Origin: Hofstenia miamia
Taxonomy: Eukaryota; Xenacoelomorpha; Acoela
Direction: 5' to 3'
Assembly: GCA_004352715.1 (NCBI GenBank)
Contig: SCFE01000010.1
Coordinates: 2,796,857-2,860,856, forward strand
DNA: 64,000 nucleotides
The notes beneath the pieces were generated by a model that worked only from the letters and a program-made list of their open reading frames with translations, searched no databases and had not been told where the DNA came from. This document shows positions 13,130-24,944 of this stretch, piece after piece (positions within the stretch are counted from its first letter, which is position 1; each line of letters opens with the position of its first letter). The position numbers were made by a program, and so were the translations under genes.

Positions 13130-13835
13130 TTCAAAGAATTTATTAAAAATGAATACGCGCGGTTTTCAAACTAAAATCGAAAATAATATAAGAAATTGTA
13201 GAGATCTAATTTCAATTCTATTGGTTGAATGGAGGCAAAATGAAAAAGATCTTACTGACGATCCTGATAGCATTTGTGAGTTGAATAAACGTTTGTGTAT
13301 AATACAAGTGCCCTTAATAAATTAAAAAATGCTTCATCTTATATTATTGCACCTGAATTTTGTTTTCATTGCATGACTTCGTATAAAATTGTAAGAGCAA
13401 TTCTTAAGCTTAAGACTATCAAATCAAGCAGACCTTCAAGCATTCCATCACGTGTCCTTGAAATTTCTGCGGACATCATTGCAAGTTCCTCAAGATTCAT
13501 CTTTAATGAATGTATAAAAACTATTAATTATCCGGCTTATCTAAAACTTGCTCTTATAATTCCTATCTTTAAGAAAATGTTAAATCGATTGCAAATAATT
13601 ATCGAACGACTTCAATTATTCTTCAATAAACAAGATATGTTATTACATGATCAAATACTTGAGCACTTAATAAGTATAATCTATTATCATAAAGTGATTC
13701 AGATTTGCAAAAAATTTTCAGTTGATGCACTATTAAATGCTACTGAGAAAGGAAGAGCATAACTCAATTATGAAAGATTTGAAGCTGTAGCTTGCATAAA
13801 TCTTTGATTCTATTAATCATAACGTACTAATTTAA
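13130..13835 (+). pseudogene. LINE ORF2 fragment (pre-RT linker and RT fingers)
   Basis: 13146-13300 reads as a LINE linker with LISILLVEWRQNE. 13390-13760 follows the RT-finger pattern, with LKLKTIKSSRPSSIPSRVLE, FNECIKTINYPAYLKLALI and VDALLNATEKGRA. The last matches DALLHATEKWRA of the element at 25.1-26.6 kb, so the two belong to related families. The NYRPIS block is destroyed and the frame ends at 13762, so the copy is dead. Confidence 0.75.
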
Positions 13836-14277
13836 AACTATCTTGCTGAGTATTTCCATAAGGTAATAAAAAATTTATAATTACAGCTTTTTGTTTTTAC
13901 CTACAAATTTACCTAACCCAAAAGTTAAAGTAATGAGCTTTGTTTATTATCATAGATATACAAAATCCAATTATTGAAATTATTTGCAATATCAACATTA
14001 CATATTGATTAAAAATTATGGACAAAGCTAAAAAATTTATTTAATGCAATGTATACAGTAAGTACTATATCAATTTTGACCATGAGATGCCAGAGGTCTT
14101 GTTAAAATCATACTAGCATTGCATCACATTAGCGCAATCAAGAAAGACTGCAAAGCTCTAGTGGGTGTGGTGATCACATCTCTTGTAAATTTGGCGCGAA
14201 GACAATCATGTTGACCCCTTTTGTCACCTTTGCTGCTGCAAGTAAAATCATTGTCCCATAAATATCCAAAGACCTAT
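13836..14277. other. No recognisable gene
   Basis: AT-rich sequence between a LINE remnant and the duplicated block; no feature seen. Confidence 0.4.
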
Positions 14278-15128
14278 TCTGAAAAGAGGCACTTTCTCGA
14301 TTTTCCATAAAATGGGAGACCTAAGCAGTAACGAGCGACTGTCTTAGATTTGAGAGAAGAAGATATTTAACATTATTTGTCAAATTCAAATTGATCCAAT
14401 ATAGAACATCATTCTAGCTACATTTCATGGAACATATGTAATGTATTTTACACAAATATTAAGAAGGATGGTGTTTTTTGCTGCAGGGAGTTTATTTCCT
14501 TCTCTAAAAATTCTTGACACTTACATTTGTAGCACCATCATAACATTGAATTTACTAGCATCATTTGTAATAAGATACAGTTTTTATATGTTTTATGTAC
14601 ATAGAGTTGATATTAGAAGGTTATGTTCAGCGGTTTCTTCCTGTATTTATGAATGACTCCATCCCAAATAACTTACATGCAGTATTCGCTGCTTATTAGT
14701 TTNTCTGAAAAGAGGCACTTTCTCGATTTTCCATAAAATGGGAGACCTAAGCAGTAACGAGCGACTGTCTTAGATTTGAGAGAAGAAGATATTTAACATT
14801 ATTTGTCAAATTCAAATTGATCCAATATAGAACATCATTCTAGCTACATTTCATGGAACATATGTAATGTATTTTACACAAATATTAAGAAGGATGGTGT
14901 TTTTTGCTGCAGGGAGTTTATTTCCTTCTCTAAAAATTCTTGACACTTACATTTGTAGCACCATCATAACATTGAATTTACTAGCATCATTTGTAATAAG
15001 AAACAGTTTTTATATGTTTTATGTACATAGAGTTGATATTAGAAGGTTATGTTCACCGGTTTCTTCCTGTATTTATGAATGACTCCATCCCAAATAACTT
15101 ACATGCAGTATTCGCTGCTTATTAGTTT
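14278..15128. repeat. 425-bp block present twice around a single N
   Basis: 14278-14702 and 14704-15128 have equal length and are nearly identical; I noticed only two substitutions in the shared 71-codon open stretch. The N at 14703 separates them exactly. This is best read as two overlapping contig ends or haplotypes placed in tandem. The open stretch encodes a hydrophobic peptide with no recognisable domain, which I do not call as a gene. Confidence 0.85.
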
Positions 15129-16332
15129 TTTTATTTGCTCACGCAGGCCAGTGTGCATGTAAAAGCTAAACTATTAAAATAAATGAGATTTTACAACTAT
15201 CATTAATGGACTTGAAAATAGAACTGACCAAACACTATCGCACACCGACACAAATAGCTGTGATTGAACATCAATAAAAAGAAACTTGAACTTTAGTGAA
15301 AACTAGGACCAAGAGAGAAAAGTATCTGAAAAATCCTTTTATTGAAAGGGATAGAGTGATGCAAATAGATGACTGGAAATCTGTTGCAACTGAAGAGTTT
15401 CTACGAAAATTCAGTGTGCTTATTTATACAATTATCGCATAATATTACTGGTATTGCAAGTTCATTTCGGAATATATGTGATAGAAATAGTTTAATGAGC
15501 TTGTGAGAATCTTCTGCGTAGTTTTTCATAATAGTAACGTAGGATCATTTTTCGAGATAATACATTTGAAAAGCTGAGACTAGAGATGGAAGTGGGGCCG
15601 ATTTTAGCATGTGCTCCACAAATTTATGTTCTACCCTATATTGCCACATGCTTTAAATTCCATTACCTCAAAACCTATATTTTATGCTAGTGGGTATACC
15701 TCCTGCTTTAGTGTAATTGCAAATTCTGCTGACAACAAAATTCAGATCAAGAAAGCTTGTTGAGTACTAGTGAATGGAGTCAAATTAAATTATTGAAAGT
15801 TAGATTGAAAAGAAAGGAAAGAAAAATATTTATAATTAGAGTTGCTTTTTACATAATACAAAAGAATACAAATATAACAACATATACATATACAAAAATT
15901 AATATTTGCTAACGCAATTGTATCGACTTATGGAATGTATTACCACCTCAATTTAAAGAAGAAAAATTAAGTAAAGACTTTAAGTAAATGTAAAAATGTA
16001 TTTGAAACCAAAAAACATCAATTATTTAAATTACCAAAGAACTCAATCAATCCGAACAACCAAGCTTAGTCATTGAACCAGAAAAAAACCATTTTTAAAA
16101 CCTTAATAAGTGCCTATCACTTTATTTTTATAGTGATTATATATACAGAGGATTTTAAAAATAACACTGGTCAACATTTTTCAAGTTTTTAATTTTTCTC
16201 GAACCAAAGTATGTGACCCTGACTAAAACGACTTCACTGATCACGAATCTGAACTCAGTTTTGCTCCAGCACGTCCAGTTTTAAAGATAAATTAAATATA
16301 CAGATATCAACCAATTTAGATATTATAGAAAA
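15129..16332. other. Mostly featureless; tiny LINE 3' fragment at 15.9 kb
   Basis: At 15910-15987 the plus strand reads CNCIDLWNVLPPQFKEEKLS then FK, the C-terminal W-N-x-L-P signature of non-LTR RT proteins. Nothing else is recognisable. Confidence 0.45.
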
Positions 16333-17693
16333 ATATGCGTATCAAGTGCACATTGAGAATTTATTTACTTTTATATTTTCCATCGTTCGTTTTAAAGTTG
16401 AAGCATAGAGAACAAACATCATAGAAAACGTGTAATCAGAAAGGAGGAGAGAAGAGCTCTCACCTAAGCACTTGAAGCATTGAAAGTTTGTCTTTTAAAT
16501 TGCCTTTTGTGAGAAGCGCCCAAGTCATCTCGCTTCAAAAGTCAACAGTAGTCGGCCATCATGTTCACATTCCATCCACCCTAGTAATGATTTTCCACGG
16601 TCATAATTTCCTGATGGAAACGTTCACCTTGTTCTTCACTGTACTTTCCACAATTGCTCGGAAAATAGTCAAGATGTGAATGGAGAAAATGAAGCTTCAC
16701 ACTCATTCTGCATCCAAGCAGTTGGAAAGATTTGAGCAATTCCTCAATGAGCATTTCGTGATGTTCTGCTCTCATGTTACCAAGAAATTGTTGGGAAACA
16801 TTGCGGAAAGCACTCCACGCTCTGCGTTCTAGTGCAGTCATTTTCTCATCAAAAATTCGATCTGAAAAGAGCACACGAATTTGAGGCCCAACAAAAATAC
16901 CTGCTTTCAATTTAGCATCAGAAACGCGATGGAATTTTTCGGGAAGGAATAAAAATGTTGAGGCATCTTTGGAAATAACTTTCACAAATTGCTTCATCAA
17001 ACCAAGTTTGATNATATGCGTATCAAGTGCACATTGAGAATTTATTTACTTTTATATTTTCCATCGTTCGTTTTAAAGTTGAAGCATAGAGAACAAACAT
17101 CATAGAAAACGTGTAATCAGAAAGGAGGAGAGAAGAGCTCTCACCTAAGCACTTGAAGCATTGAAAGTTTGTCTTTTAAATTGCCTTTTGTGAGAAGCGC
17201 CCAAGTCATCTCGCTTCAAAAGTCAACAGTAGTCGGCCATCATGTTCACATTCCATCCACCCTAGTAATGATTTTCCACGGTCATAATTTCCTGATGGAA
17301 ACGTTCACCTTGTTCTTCACTGTACTTTCCACAATTGCTCGGAAAATAGTCAAGATGTGAATGGAGAAAATGAAGCTTCACACTCATTCTGCATCCAAGC
17401 AGTTGGAAAGATTTGAGCAATTCCTCAATGAGCATTTCGTGATGTTCTGCTCTCATGTTACCAAGAAATTGTTGGGAAACATTGCGGAAAGCACTCCACG
17501 CTCTGCGTTCTAGTGCAGTCATTTTCTCATCAAAAATTCGATCTGAAAAGAGCACACGAATTTGAGGCCCAACAAAAATACCTGCTTTCAATTTAGCATC
17601 AGAAACGCGATGGAATTTTTCGGGAAGGAATAAAAATGTTGAGGCATCTTTGGAAATAACTTTCACAAATTGCTTCATCAAACCAAGTTTGAT
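16333..17693. repeat. 680-bp block present twice around a single N
   Basis: 16333-17012 and 17014-17693 appear identical by eye, separated by the N at 17013. The first copy ends where the second begins within the same open frame. This is an assembly overlap rather than a biological repeat. Confidence 0.9.
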
Positions 17694-18829
17694 GTGAAGA
17701 GGAGGTAGCAATATTTTGTGAGGATCAACTAATGGTCTCAACTTAACATTGAAAGTTCCTGGCAAGAAGTTGCTGTGACTTGGCCATTCACGTTGCATGA
17801 AGTGATTGTCATCGCCGCGACTGTTCCAAAGACAGAGAAAATAGGGATATTTTTTGTAACCAGTCTGAAGTACAAGGAGAATGCTTATCATTTTTAAGTT
17901 TCCGCATATTTGCCAGTTATGTTCTTTGTATTTGATTGCATCCAGTAAGAGTTGAAAGTTTGTATACGTCTCAGCCATTTGCACGGAATGAGCGACGAGA
18001 ATAGAGGCCACGGATGTTCCATTGTACAAAAGAACAGCTTTCAGACTTTTGCATGAAGAATCAAGAAAAAGTCTCCAATATTGTGTTTTATATTCCATTC
18101 CTATTTCCTGAACTAAGCCACTGACATCATTGCAAAAAACAAAGTTCTCATGCTCTTGAAAGAAGCAATGAAATTGTGCTTCTCTTTGATGATACCAAGC
18201 GTAAGTAGTACCAGGTGCAAGTAAATTCTTTTCACTTAGCGGTGAGCCAAGCAACTGAGCAGAGCTTTTCAATAAATAAAGATCTCTTGTAAGATCATCA
18301 AGCTCATCCTGAGTCAAAGGTTTCGGCGCATGATCCAATGGAGGAACTTACATGCAAGCTGCGCCTTTTTCACTTTCACTATTGCTTTCAATGTCCACTT
18401 CTGGTTGGTGTTCGTCATGAGGTACGAGAACAGGTACATCATCAGAATATGGTACTGGTCTCAAAGCAGATGGCAAATTTGGATAGACAATTTTGTGTCT
18501 GTTAGCTTTGTTGAAACCACGTACATTGGTCATACAAAAGTAACAGTCATCATAATGGTTTTGCTGTTCCCTCCATATCATTGGAATTCCAAAAGATAAG
18601 CTTTTTAATTTTTTAGAACACCACTTTCGAAGTTTTGATACACACGATTTGCAAACCATATGCGGAGCAAAATTTTGTCTTGATCTCCTAATTTGATTCC
18701 AAAGTAAGCGTAGTGAAGGCTCTCAACATTCTTCGTGATTGCACATTTCATGTCACTCACCATGTACTCCCCACAAATGAAACAGAAGTTATTCGGCGAA
18801 GTTTTACAATTTCTCGATGCCATTCTCAC
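16440..18829 (-). pseudogene. Multi-copy orphan repeat protein with Cys-rich N-terminus, broken
   Basis: From 18829 downward there is a Cys-rich segment with FCFICGEYM, VCKSCVSKLRKWC and DDCYFCMTNVRGFN, suggesting zinc binding. A 358-codon frame (18338-17262) follows, with CNDVSGLVQEIGMEYKTQYW, ILLPPLHIKLGLMKQFVK and YCx-type tail motifs. I recognise this as a protein repeated across arthropod genomes, with no assigned function that I know of. Its copy number suggests it belongs to a mobile element. It is broken by a frameshift near 18665, a stop at 18345-18347, and two stops near 17260 and 17220. The segment 16333-17012 duplicates 17014-17693 around a single N. Confidence 0.65.
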
Positions 18830-19480
18830 AATATCACTTTCCTACTTGTACAAGATGCAAAATGATTTAGATATTTAAATCGTAGCTTCTTTGCAAATTT
18901 GAAGGCGTTGTTCAGCTTAAAATTCAATTCCTGCCTGTCTGGCGTAAACGAAAAAGCGTCATATCTATTTTTAGTTAATATAAACAGCGCTGCTTTTAAT
19001 TAAATCACATAGCAATCATCTTAGAGTAGACCAACAATAAGATGATCAAAATGATCTTCCGCTGGTTCGAACCTTAAAGCATAAAGTCAAAAAGGCCTTT
19101 ATGGACCTTTGTGAATCAAATGCATCCAGTTAAAGTTTTGGCAATTAATTTTATTAAGACTCAGTTTTCTGTTGCTTATCTCATTTTGCATCCAATTTGA
19201 TCAGACCCAGAAATGCAAATTCGAAAGAACAGCATTAAATAGATGACACGGATACATGTACATGTGCAGGTACTAAATACATGTTATCTAAAAAACTCGA
19301 CGTGATGCGAAAAAATGAAGTTCATATTCATGATCTACGGGTCGAATTACATCAGAAAAACTGTCAATGATGCAAGAAAAAAATTTCATGCATATCAGTG
19401 TAATTATTATTATTAATATTATTAAAACATAAAAGGATTATAATAACAATCATAGTGATCACTTAAAAATTTTAAAAATA
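18830..19480. other. No recognisable gene
   Basis: AT-rich; contains a short ATT-type microsatellite near 19405-19425 and no coding signal. Confidence 0.45.
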
Positions 19481-21700
19481 GTGCTTTCAGTTCACTCTTA
19501 GAAAACGATGATTAGCTAAATATGTCCAGTAAAGTATTGTATATTTGTGAGGGGAATTTGTGAGCTTTACTGCTCGAAAGAAGAAATTAGAGTCGGAAGT
19601 CTTCGTGCGAACTCCTTTAAGGACAAAGAAATCTCGCTGTAGATTACGTAGAAGTTTGCCTGAATATTTCATCGAAATGCAATGCCAGACCGGAAAATCT
19701 ATCTTAACTGCATGAGCTTATTTAGCATTATCAGATCCTTAAACTGAATAAGGCAGGATATTGGCATCATATTTGATTGAATTAGACGATCTTTATATGA
19801 ACTACAATTGCGAATCCATTTCAGGCATCTATATTGGAAAGTTTCAAGTTTTGGAGTTCAACCTTGGATGGATGCCAAATTTCAGATGCATACATAAGAG
19901 TGGACAAAATGTAGACGCGATATAATTGAAGTCTTGTGGTAACTGGAACAGAATAAGGAATAAGAAATATATCGCAATTAGTCTAATGGTTTTATTAAAA
20001 TTATTAAAGATCCTTAACAACAATAAGAATAAGGAATGTTTCTACGAAGTTCGATTAACAGAGCATAGCATGTTTTAAGCATTTTGGTGATATGTACTTT
20101 CCATTTTAGGTCATCACTCAACCCAACACCAAGATCCTTTACAATTGCAGAAGCATGGAGTGATTCAAAATCAATTGTCAAGGAATCACTAGGCGAAGGC
20201 CCACCAAACACAATGAACATTGTTTTGCTTGTATTGAGAATCATCTCATTGCGAATACGCCATTCAATGAATGCATTGAGATCAAGTTTAAGGGAGGACC
20301 CTTTGCGTGCATTCCTTCTTTACAATAATGTCATTAAAATTTGAGAATACCAGATCAAGAGTATTGCCAGACTCATGCGTTGGTACATTCAATAGTTGAA
20401 TCAATGAATATTCGAACATGAGATCAATGAAACAATTAAATGATTCATCAATGGTGTAGAATTCTGTCCAGCACGCATTAGGCTGGTTAAAATCTCCAGT
20501 AAGAAGTATACGACCATGGAACGTTGAGATAATTCGACGTAGCTAGTTTCTAATTGTTGAGATAATTCGACGTAGGTAGTTTCTAATTGTAAGCCAGGGG
20601 ATACAAAAAGCGCTGCTTTTAGATGAGTTATGAAGGCAGATTATTAGAGTGGAATAGTTATAAATGTCTAAAATAATTCCTGATAATGATTCTAATCCAG
20701 TTTCAATACAATGACATTATAAACGAGTTTTGTATAAAATGGCAATCCCACAATATCCACCAGTGGATCTATCAACACGTGCTGTTGTCCGGTAACTATT
20801 ATTTAGAACGATTTTCCTCTAAAGTCATTGTCAAACCAAGTTTCAGTAACGCATAGACTATCGGCGTGTTCTACACTCTGAAAGTTGGTAAATGCAATGC
20901 GATTTTTAATTGATAAAAGGCTGCAACAGTTCAATGCTACCACATTCACTTGGTCTAGTCATGAGATTATTATTTCTTTTGAATTTGCTGCGCTCATAAC
21001 CTTGATTCACCAAGTCAAAACACTTACTTAATAAAGCCCTCTCAATTAATTTGGCACGTGGGGAAGTTCTGGAAGAATGAGTATTTTCTTATTGGCATAG
21101 AGATTCATTTGGATCCCTAGGTTTTTATAAATTCTAGCATCCCAGGTGAAATTTAAAGTGATAAAAACACGTCGGTTTTTCTCATTTTGGAATCTGTCCA
21201 ATCTTCAACAATCTTTCATTGCCGTTTTGTAGCCGAGATCAGCAAAAATTTACTCCACATTTTGCTTATCTGATAAAAGTCTATCAACTGTTGATGTGGC
21301 AGGTTTTCAGCCATACCAATGATTTTGAGCTGTGTGTTTCATGAGTAATTACAGATTTCGCTTGTGGAGATGAAGTGATAGGTGCGCTTTCCATGGTTTT
21401 ATTCATTTTGGTAACATTGTTATTGAGTGAGGTTAAATCTATTTGAATTTTTTAACATTTTCTGTAATTTCTTCAATATTAGAGTCCAGTTCGGTGACTT
21501 TAGACAATATTTACGATACAGGATGTTCAGGGAATGTAGCAGATTGAAAGTTCATTATAATTCTACTTAATTCTTGTTTCTTGAGCTTTGATAATTCATT
21601 TATTGTTTAGCATGAAAATTCATCAGTACTATCTATTAGAGACATGTTTGTGACAACAGAATTTTCTAATACTTTCTCGTATTGAAATTTTTTATTTTTA
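19480..21700 (-). mobile_element. Internally deleted LINE (endonuclease joined to RT tail)
   Basis: On the minus strand an AP-endonuclease-like region runs from about 20950 to 20330. It contains CVTETWFDNDF (near 20840), LLTGDFNQPNACW (near 20480) and NTLDLVFSNF (near 20350). It runs directly into FIEWRIRNEMILNTSKT (about 20290-20220) and VKDLGVGLSDDLKWKVHI (about 20130-20080), which lie near the end of an RT domain. The RT fingers and catalytic palm are therefore missing. Stops and frameshifts occur throughout. A 33-bp tandem duplication sits at 20523-20588. Confidence 0.75.
20523..20588. repeat. 33-bp tandem duplication
   Basis: Units 20523-20555 and 20556-20588 differ at one position (GTAGCTAG versus GTAGGTAG) and begin GTTGAGATAATTCGACGTAG. 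It lies inside the endonuclease region of the deleted LINE. Confidence 0.9.
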
Positions 21701-22430
21701 TTTGTAATTTATATTCAATCTTCCATTTTCAGGTACTTTTAATTAACGAATTATTTGATTGGTTAATCACTTTCTTTTTAAACAATAAAAAGTTTTTTTT
21801 GATTTAGTATCTTTATCAAAGTTATTTCATAATTTTACTGCAGTATTAAAATGAATTTTTCATTATTTTACCTCTAAGTTTTTTACATTGATATGTACTA
21901 CGTCTAATATTGTATTTTAAAGAGATGTTATCTTTAAATTTATAAAATATTTCTAAGATTTTCTGTGGCATGATTTTATCTTTTATCTGGATATAAGAAT
22001 ATATAATCTTTTGTCATTCGTTTTTTAATCGCATTGTTATTACTATTGATAATATGTCCATTCATTTAAAAATCTTCCTTAACTTCCTTTTAGAATGGTC
22101 AAATGTTTGTTAATAAGTAACAAGAATATGTATATTTTGATACAACCAGAGACTTAAGCAAAATTGAGGTCCACTTTCTTGACAATAAATCCGATATTTT
22201 TTAATTTAATTTATATTAGTAGCCATTTTTTGAAATAATGAATTTTCATGTTCTTCGAATTTTAGTTGATTGTCTATTAATACTCTCAAATATTTTATTA
22301 TTGGTTGCTCCAATATTTTTGATTACCAATGTACAGCTTTTTCTTTGTTAGTTCTTTGCATAATTTGTTAATCTGCATAAACTGTTTTTTCATCATCTAG
22401 AGACATCATATTTTTAAATTAATAGTATAA
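21701..22430. other. AT-rich, nothing recognised
   Basis: Strongly AT-rich with long T tracts; no open frame with domain character. Confidence 0.45.
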
Positions 22431-23300
22431 ATTTATACTATTAGAAGAGTCGAAACCAATATGTTCTAATTTCTAAGAAGAATATAATGATCAATGGAAT
22501 CGAATGCTTTGGACAAATCGATAGAAGCATTTGTGACAAAATTGTTATTATCGAGATAAGATCTCCAATTTTCAGTAGCGTAAAGTAAAGCATCAGAGGT
22601 GGAGTGAGCTTTGCGAAAGCCAAATTGAGAATTCGAAAGAATTGATTCGTTATGGGGATAAGTGTTTATTTGGTCAAATATTAGTTTTTCGAAAATTTTT
22701 GCAAAAGGCGAGATGATTGAAATATGCCGGTAATTGCAACATTTTAGCGGGTTATCACTTTTATATATGGGAGTAACATTAGCTAATTTTAAAGTTGATG
22801 AAAAGTTATTTAGTTTTTTGCAGTGATTGATGATATGACAAAGGACTACTAATGAATTTGCACAATATTTAATACACCATCCCGGTATTTTAGAAGGTCC
22901 GCTTGATTTATTAACTTAGCTTATTTATTGCTTGAAGGACTTCGTATCGAGTCACAAATCGAAATGAAAAATAATTTTGAGGAAGTTTGTAGTTAGATTA
23001 TTCAAGTGTAAGTGGCACCGACGGTTTAGCTAATATTCCACCATTGCTATTTTCAATGAGATACAGGTGTTGCATATGACTCTTGTTTCTGTTCAATACA
23101 TTGTTGATGAAGTCCCACTTATGTTTAAGGTTATTTATTCTACTAAATACGAATTGCATATACCGATTTTTCAATATTAGATTTGTTCTTTACAATTTTA
23201 TATAACCGGTAGTTATCAGCATTTATATTTCGTAAGTAAGTTTAGTAAGCCCGAATTTTGCATTTGACGAGTTTTTTTAGGTTGGGAGTTAACCAGGAAG
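22431..23300 (-). pseudogene. LINE RT fragment (linker, fingers, start of palm)
   Basis: The minus strand reads a pre-RT linker with KHKWDFINNVLNRN (near 23120), then SSTLKLANVTPIYK (near 22770), YRHISIISPFAKIFEKL (near 22700), SNSQFGFRKAHSTSDALLYA (near 22600) and ASIDLSKAFDSIDH (near 22510). The order is correct for a non-LTR RT but stops interrupt it, and the YADD region is absent at the 3' side. It is related to the copy at 25.1-26.6 kb. Confidence 0.8.
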
Positions 23301-23560
23301 ATCAAGTGATTTGTTAATTTTCGTGTTTTTTCGAAAAAAATTCTTTTGGTTGGACAATATAAATTGAATGAATAAATGAATTGAGCATGCAGTTTACATC
23401 CTCAGATAGAAAGACGCTATCCAAAGATTCATTCTCTAGGGGCGTTTTTAGAATTTCTATTAGCGCTGGATTCCTTTGTCGAATCTACCCAAATTTTTTC
23501 GTTTGTATGCTTTATGTTGTTAGATGAAATGCAAGTTATAATACAATGATCTGAAAAGAG
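23301..23560. other. Spacer between two LINE fragments
   Basis: No clear motif; possibly diverged LINE sequence. Confidence 0.3.
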
Positions 23561-24000
23561 GCATTTGCTGCAGGCGAAAAATGTTTTCTAATGCAAACCG
23601 ATTTTGATTGAATAAATTGTATTTTTTGGAGAAACGATTAATCTGATCGTGTAATATCTCTTTGAAAATCCTATTCGTTCCAGTTAAAATTGATATAGGT
23701 CTGTAATTTGAAGAAGTTGCTTGCGCCTTTTTTGCAGATTGGAATAACTTTTAGTTCATCAAGATATTTGTTCCATTTAATGCATTCATTAAATAAGTCG
23801 CATAAGGATATTGTTATAACATTTAGTGATTCTTTTAAAAAACCAAAAGGATATTTGCAAATTCCTTTAGCTTTTTTAATATTTAAGCAATTCTCAGATT
23901 TTAGAAATTCAGGTAAGGAGATATATCTAAAATCAAATGAATTTTCATTGCACTTTAGCTTTTTATGTTTCTCAAACTTGATCGTGAAAGTATATGGCAT
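23561..24000 (-). pseudogene. LINE RT fingers fragment
   Basis: The minus-strand open frame 24000-23671 contains DLFNECIKWNKYLDELKVI then PICKKGASN, the conserved finger block before NYRPIS. After a frameshift it continues IFKEILHDQINRFSKKYNLF (near 23640). It sits immediately upstream of the 22.4-23.3 kb fragment on the same strand but repeats the same domain region, so it is a second copy and not the 5' part of that one. Confidence 0.7.
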
Positions 24001-24940
24001 TCCATCAAATTTGCCAATTTATGAAATGTTCATTAAATAAATTTGATATTTTCAATTCATTGTACAGATGACTTTCCTTCACATTAAGGTATTCAGCTAG
24101 TAATAATAATAATAATAAACATTATTTTAAGCCTATAATACAAAACTAAAACAAAAATAAGAATAATTTAGAACAAGAGAAATATCGATCAGGGAAGATG
24201 GCCTTTGATGAGAATAATTTCGGTGGATTGTTTTTTCTTAATTTTCATGTAGGGTATTGAGTTCTTTTACAAATGAATTGTTTTAGTGAATCTTTTTGAG
24301 AGTCTTTGAATGTGGTCTTTTAATAATCCTTTATTTTCAAGAAATAAATTAGTTTTAAATTTAAATATTTGAATGTTTGAAACACTAAGCTTTGGTAAAA
24401 ATTTAGTTGATTTTCAAGTTAATATTCTTAATCTTTCCTAATACCGCTACTGCCGTCTTGGTTTCTTGCCTTGACTTCAAAACATTGTCATTACTGTTAT
24501 TAATTTTCAAGGGTTCAAAAATTGTGGAGTTTTCTTCCCTAAGTTGTTAATCAATTTTTGGTATTAGAAACTATTTTTGCACTTTTTTTAGCTAAAAAAC
24601 CGTCCTTATTGCTAAGAGATTTGCATGAAACCACTATTTTTGGTTTGCATTTTTATCAGGTAAATTATCTGTGCTTTCCAATTTCTTATTTGACAAAGTT
24701 TTCATAGAGAATTTCTCAAATTCTTATTTTGAGTTAACTTTTAAATATTCTATGAAGTCTGAGTTTCGATTTAGTAAATATGTTGAAGCCATTAACCAGG
24801 TGTTCCACAACAAATGAACTCAAAAGCTACTGTAATTTATCATTTGTTTAACCGATATCAGAATATCTTTCTAACATGTTGAAAATGATGAAAAATTGTA
24901 ATTCAAGCAAATTAAAAATTTACTTACTTCAATTTTGGTG
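24001..24940. other. AT-rich spacer with (AAT)n
   Basis: An AAT microsatellite lies at 24101-24118. Nothing else is recognised. Confidence 0.5.
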
Positions 24941-24944
24941 GTTG

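Noticed and set aside
14441-15082. Two 71-codon frames as a duplicated gene
   Set aside because: The duplication coincides exactly with a single-N contig join, and the peptide shows no domain.
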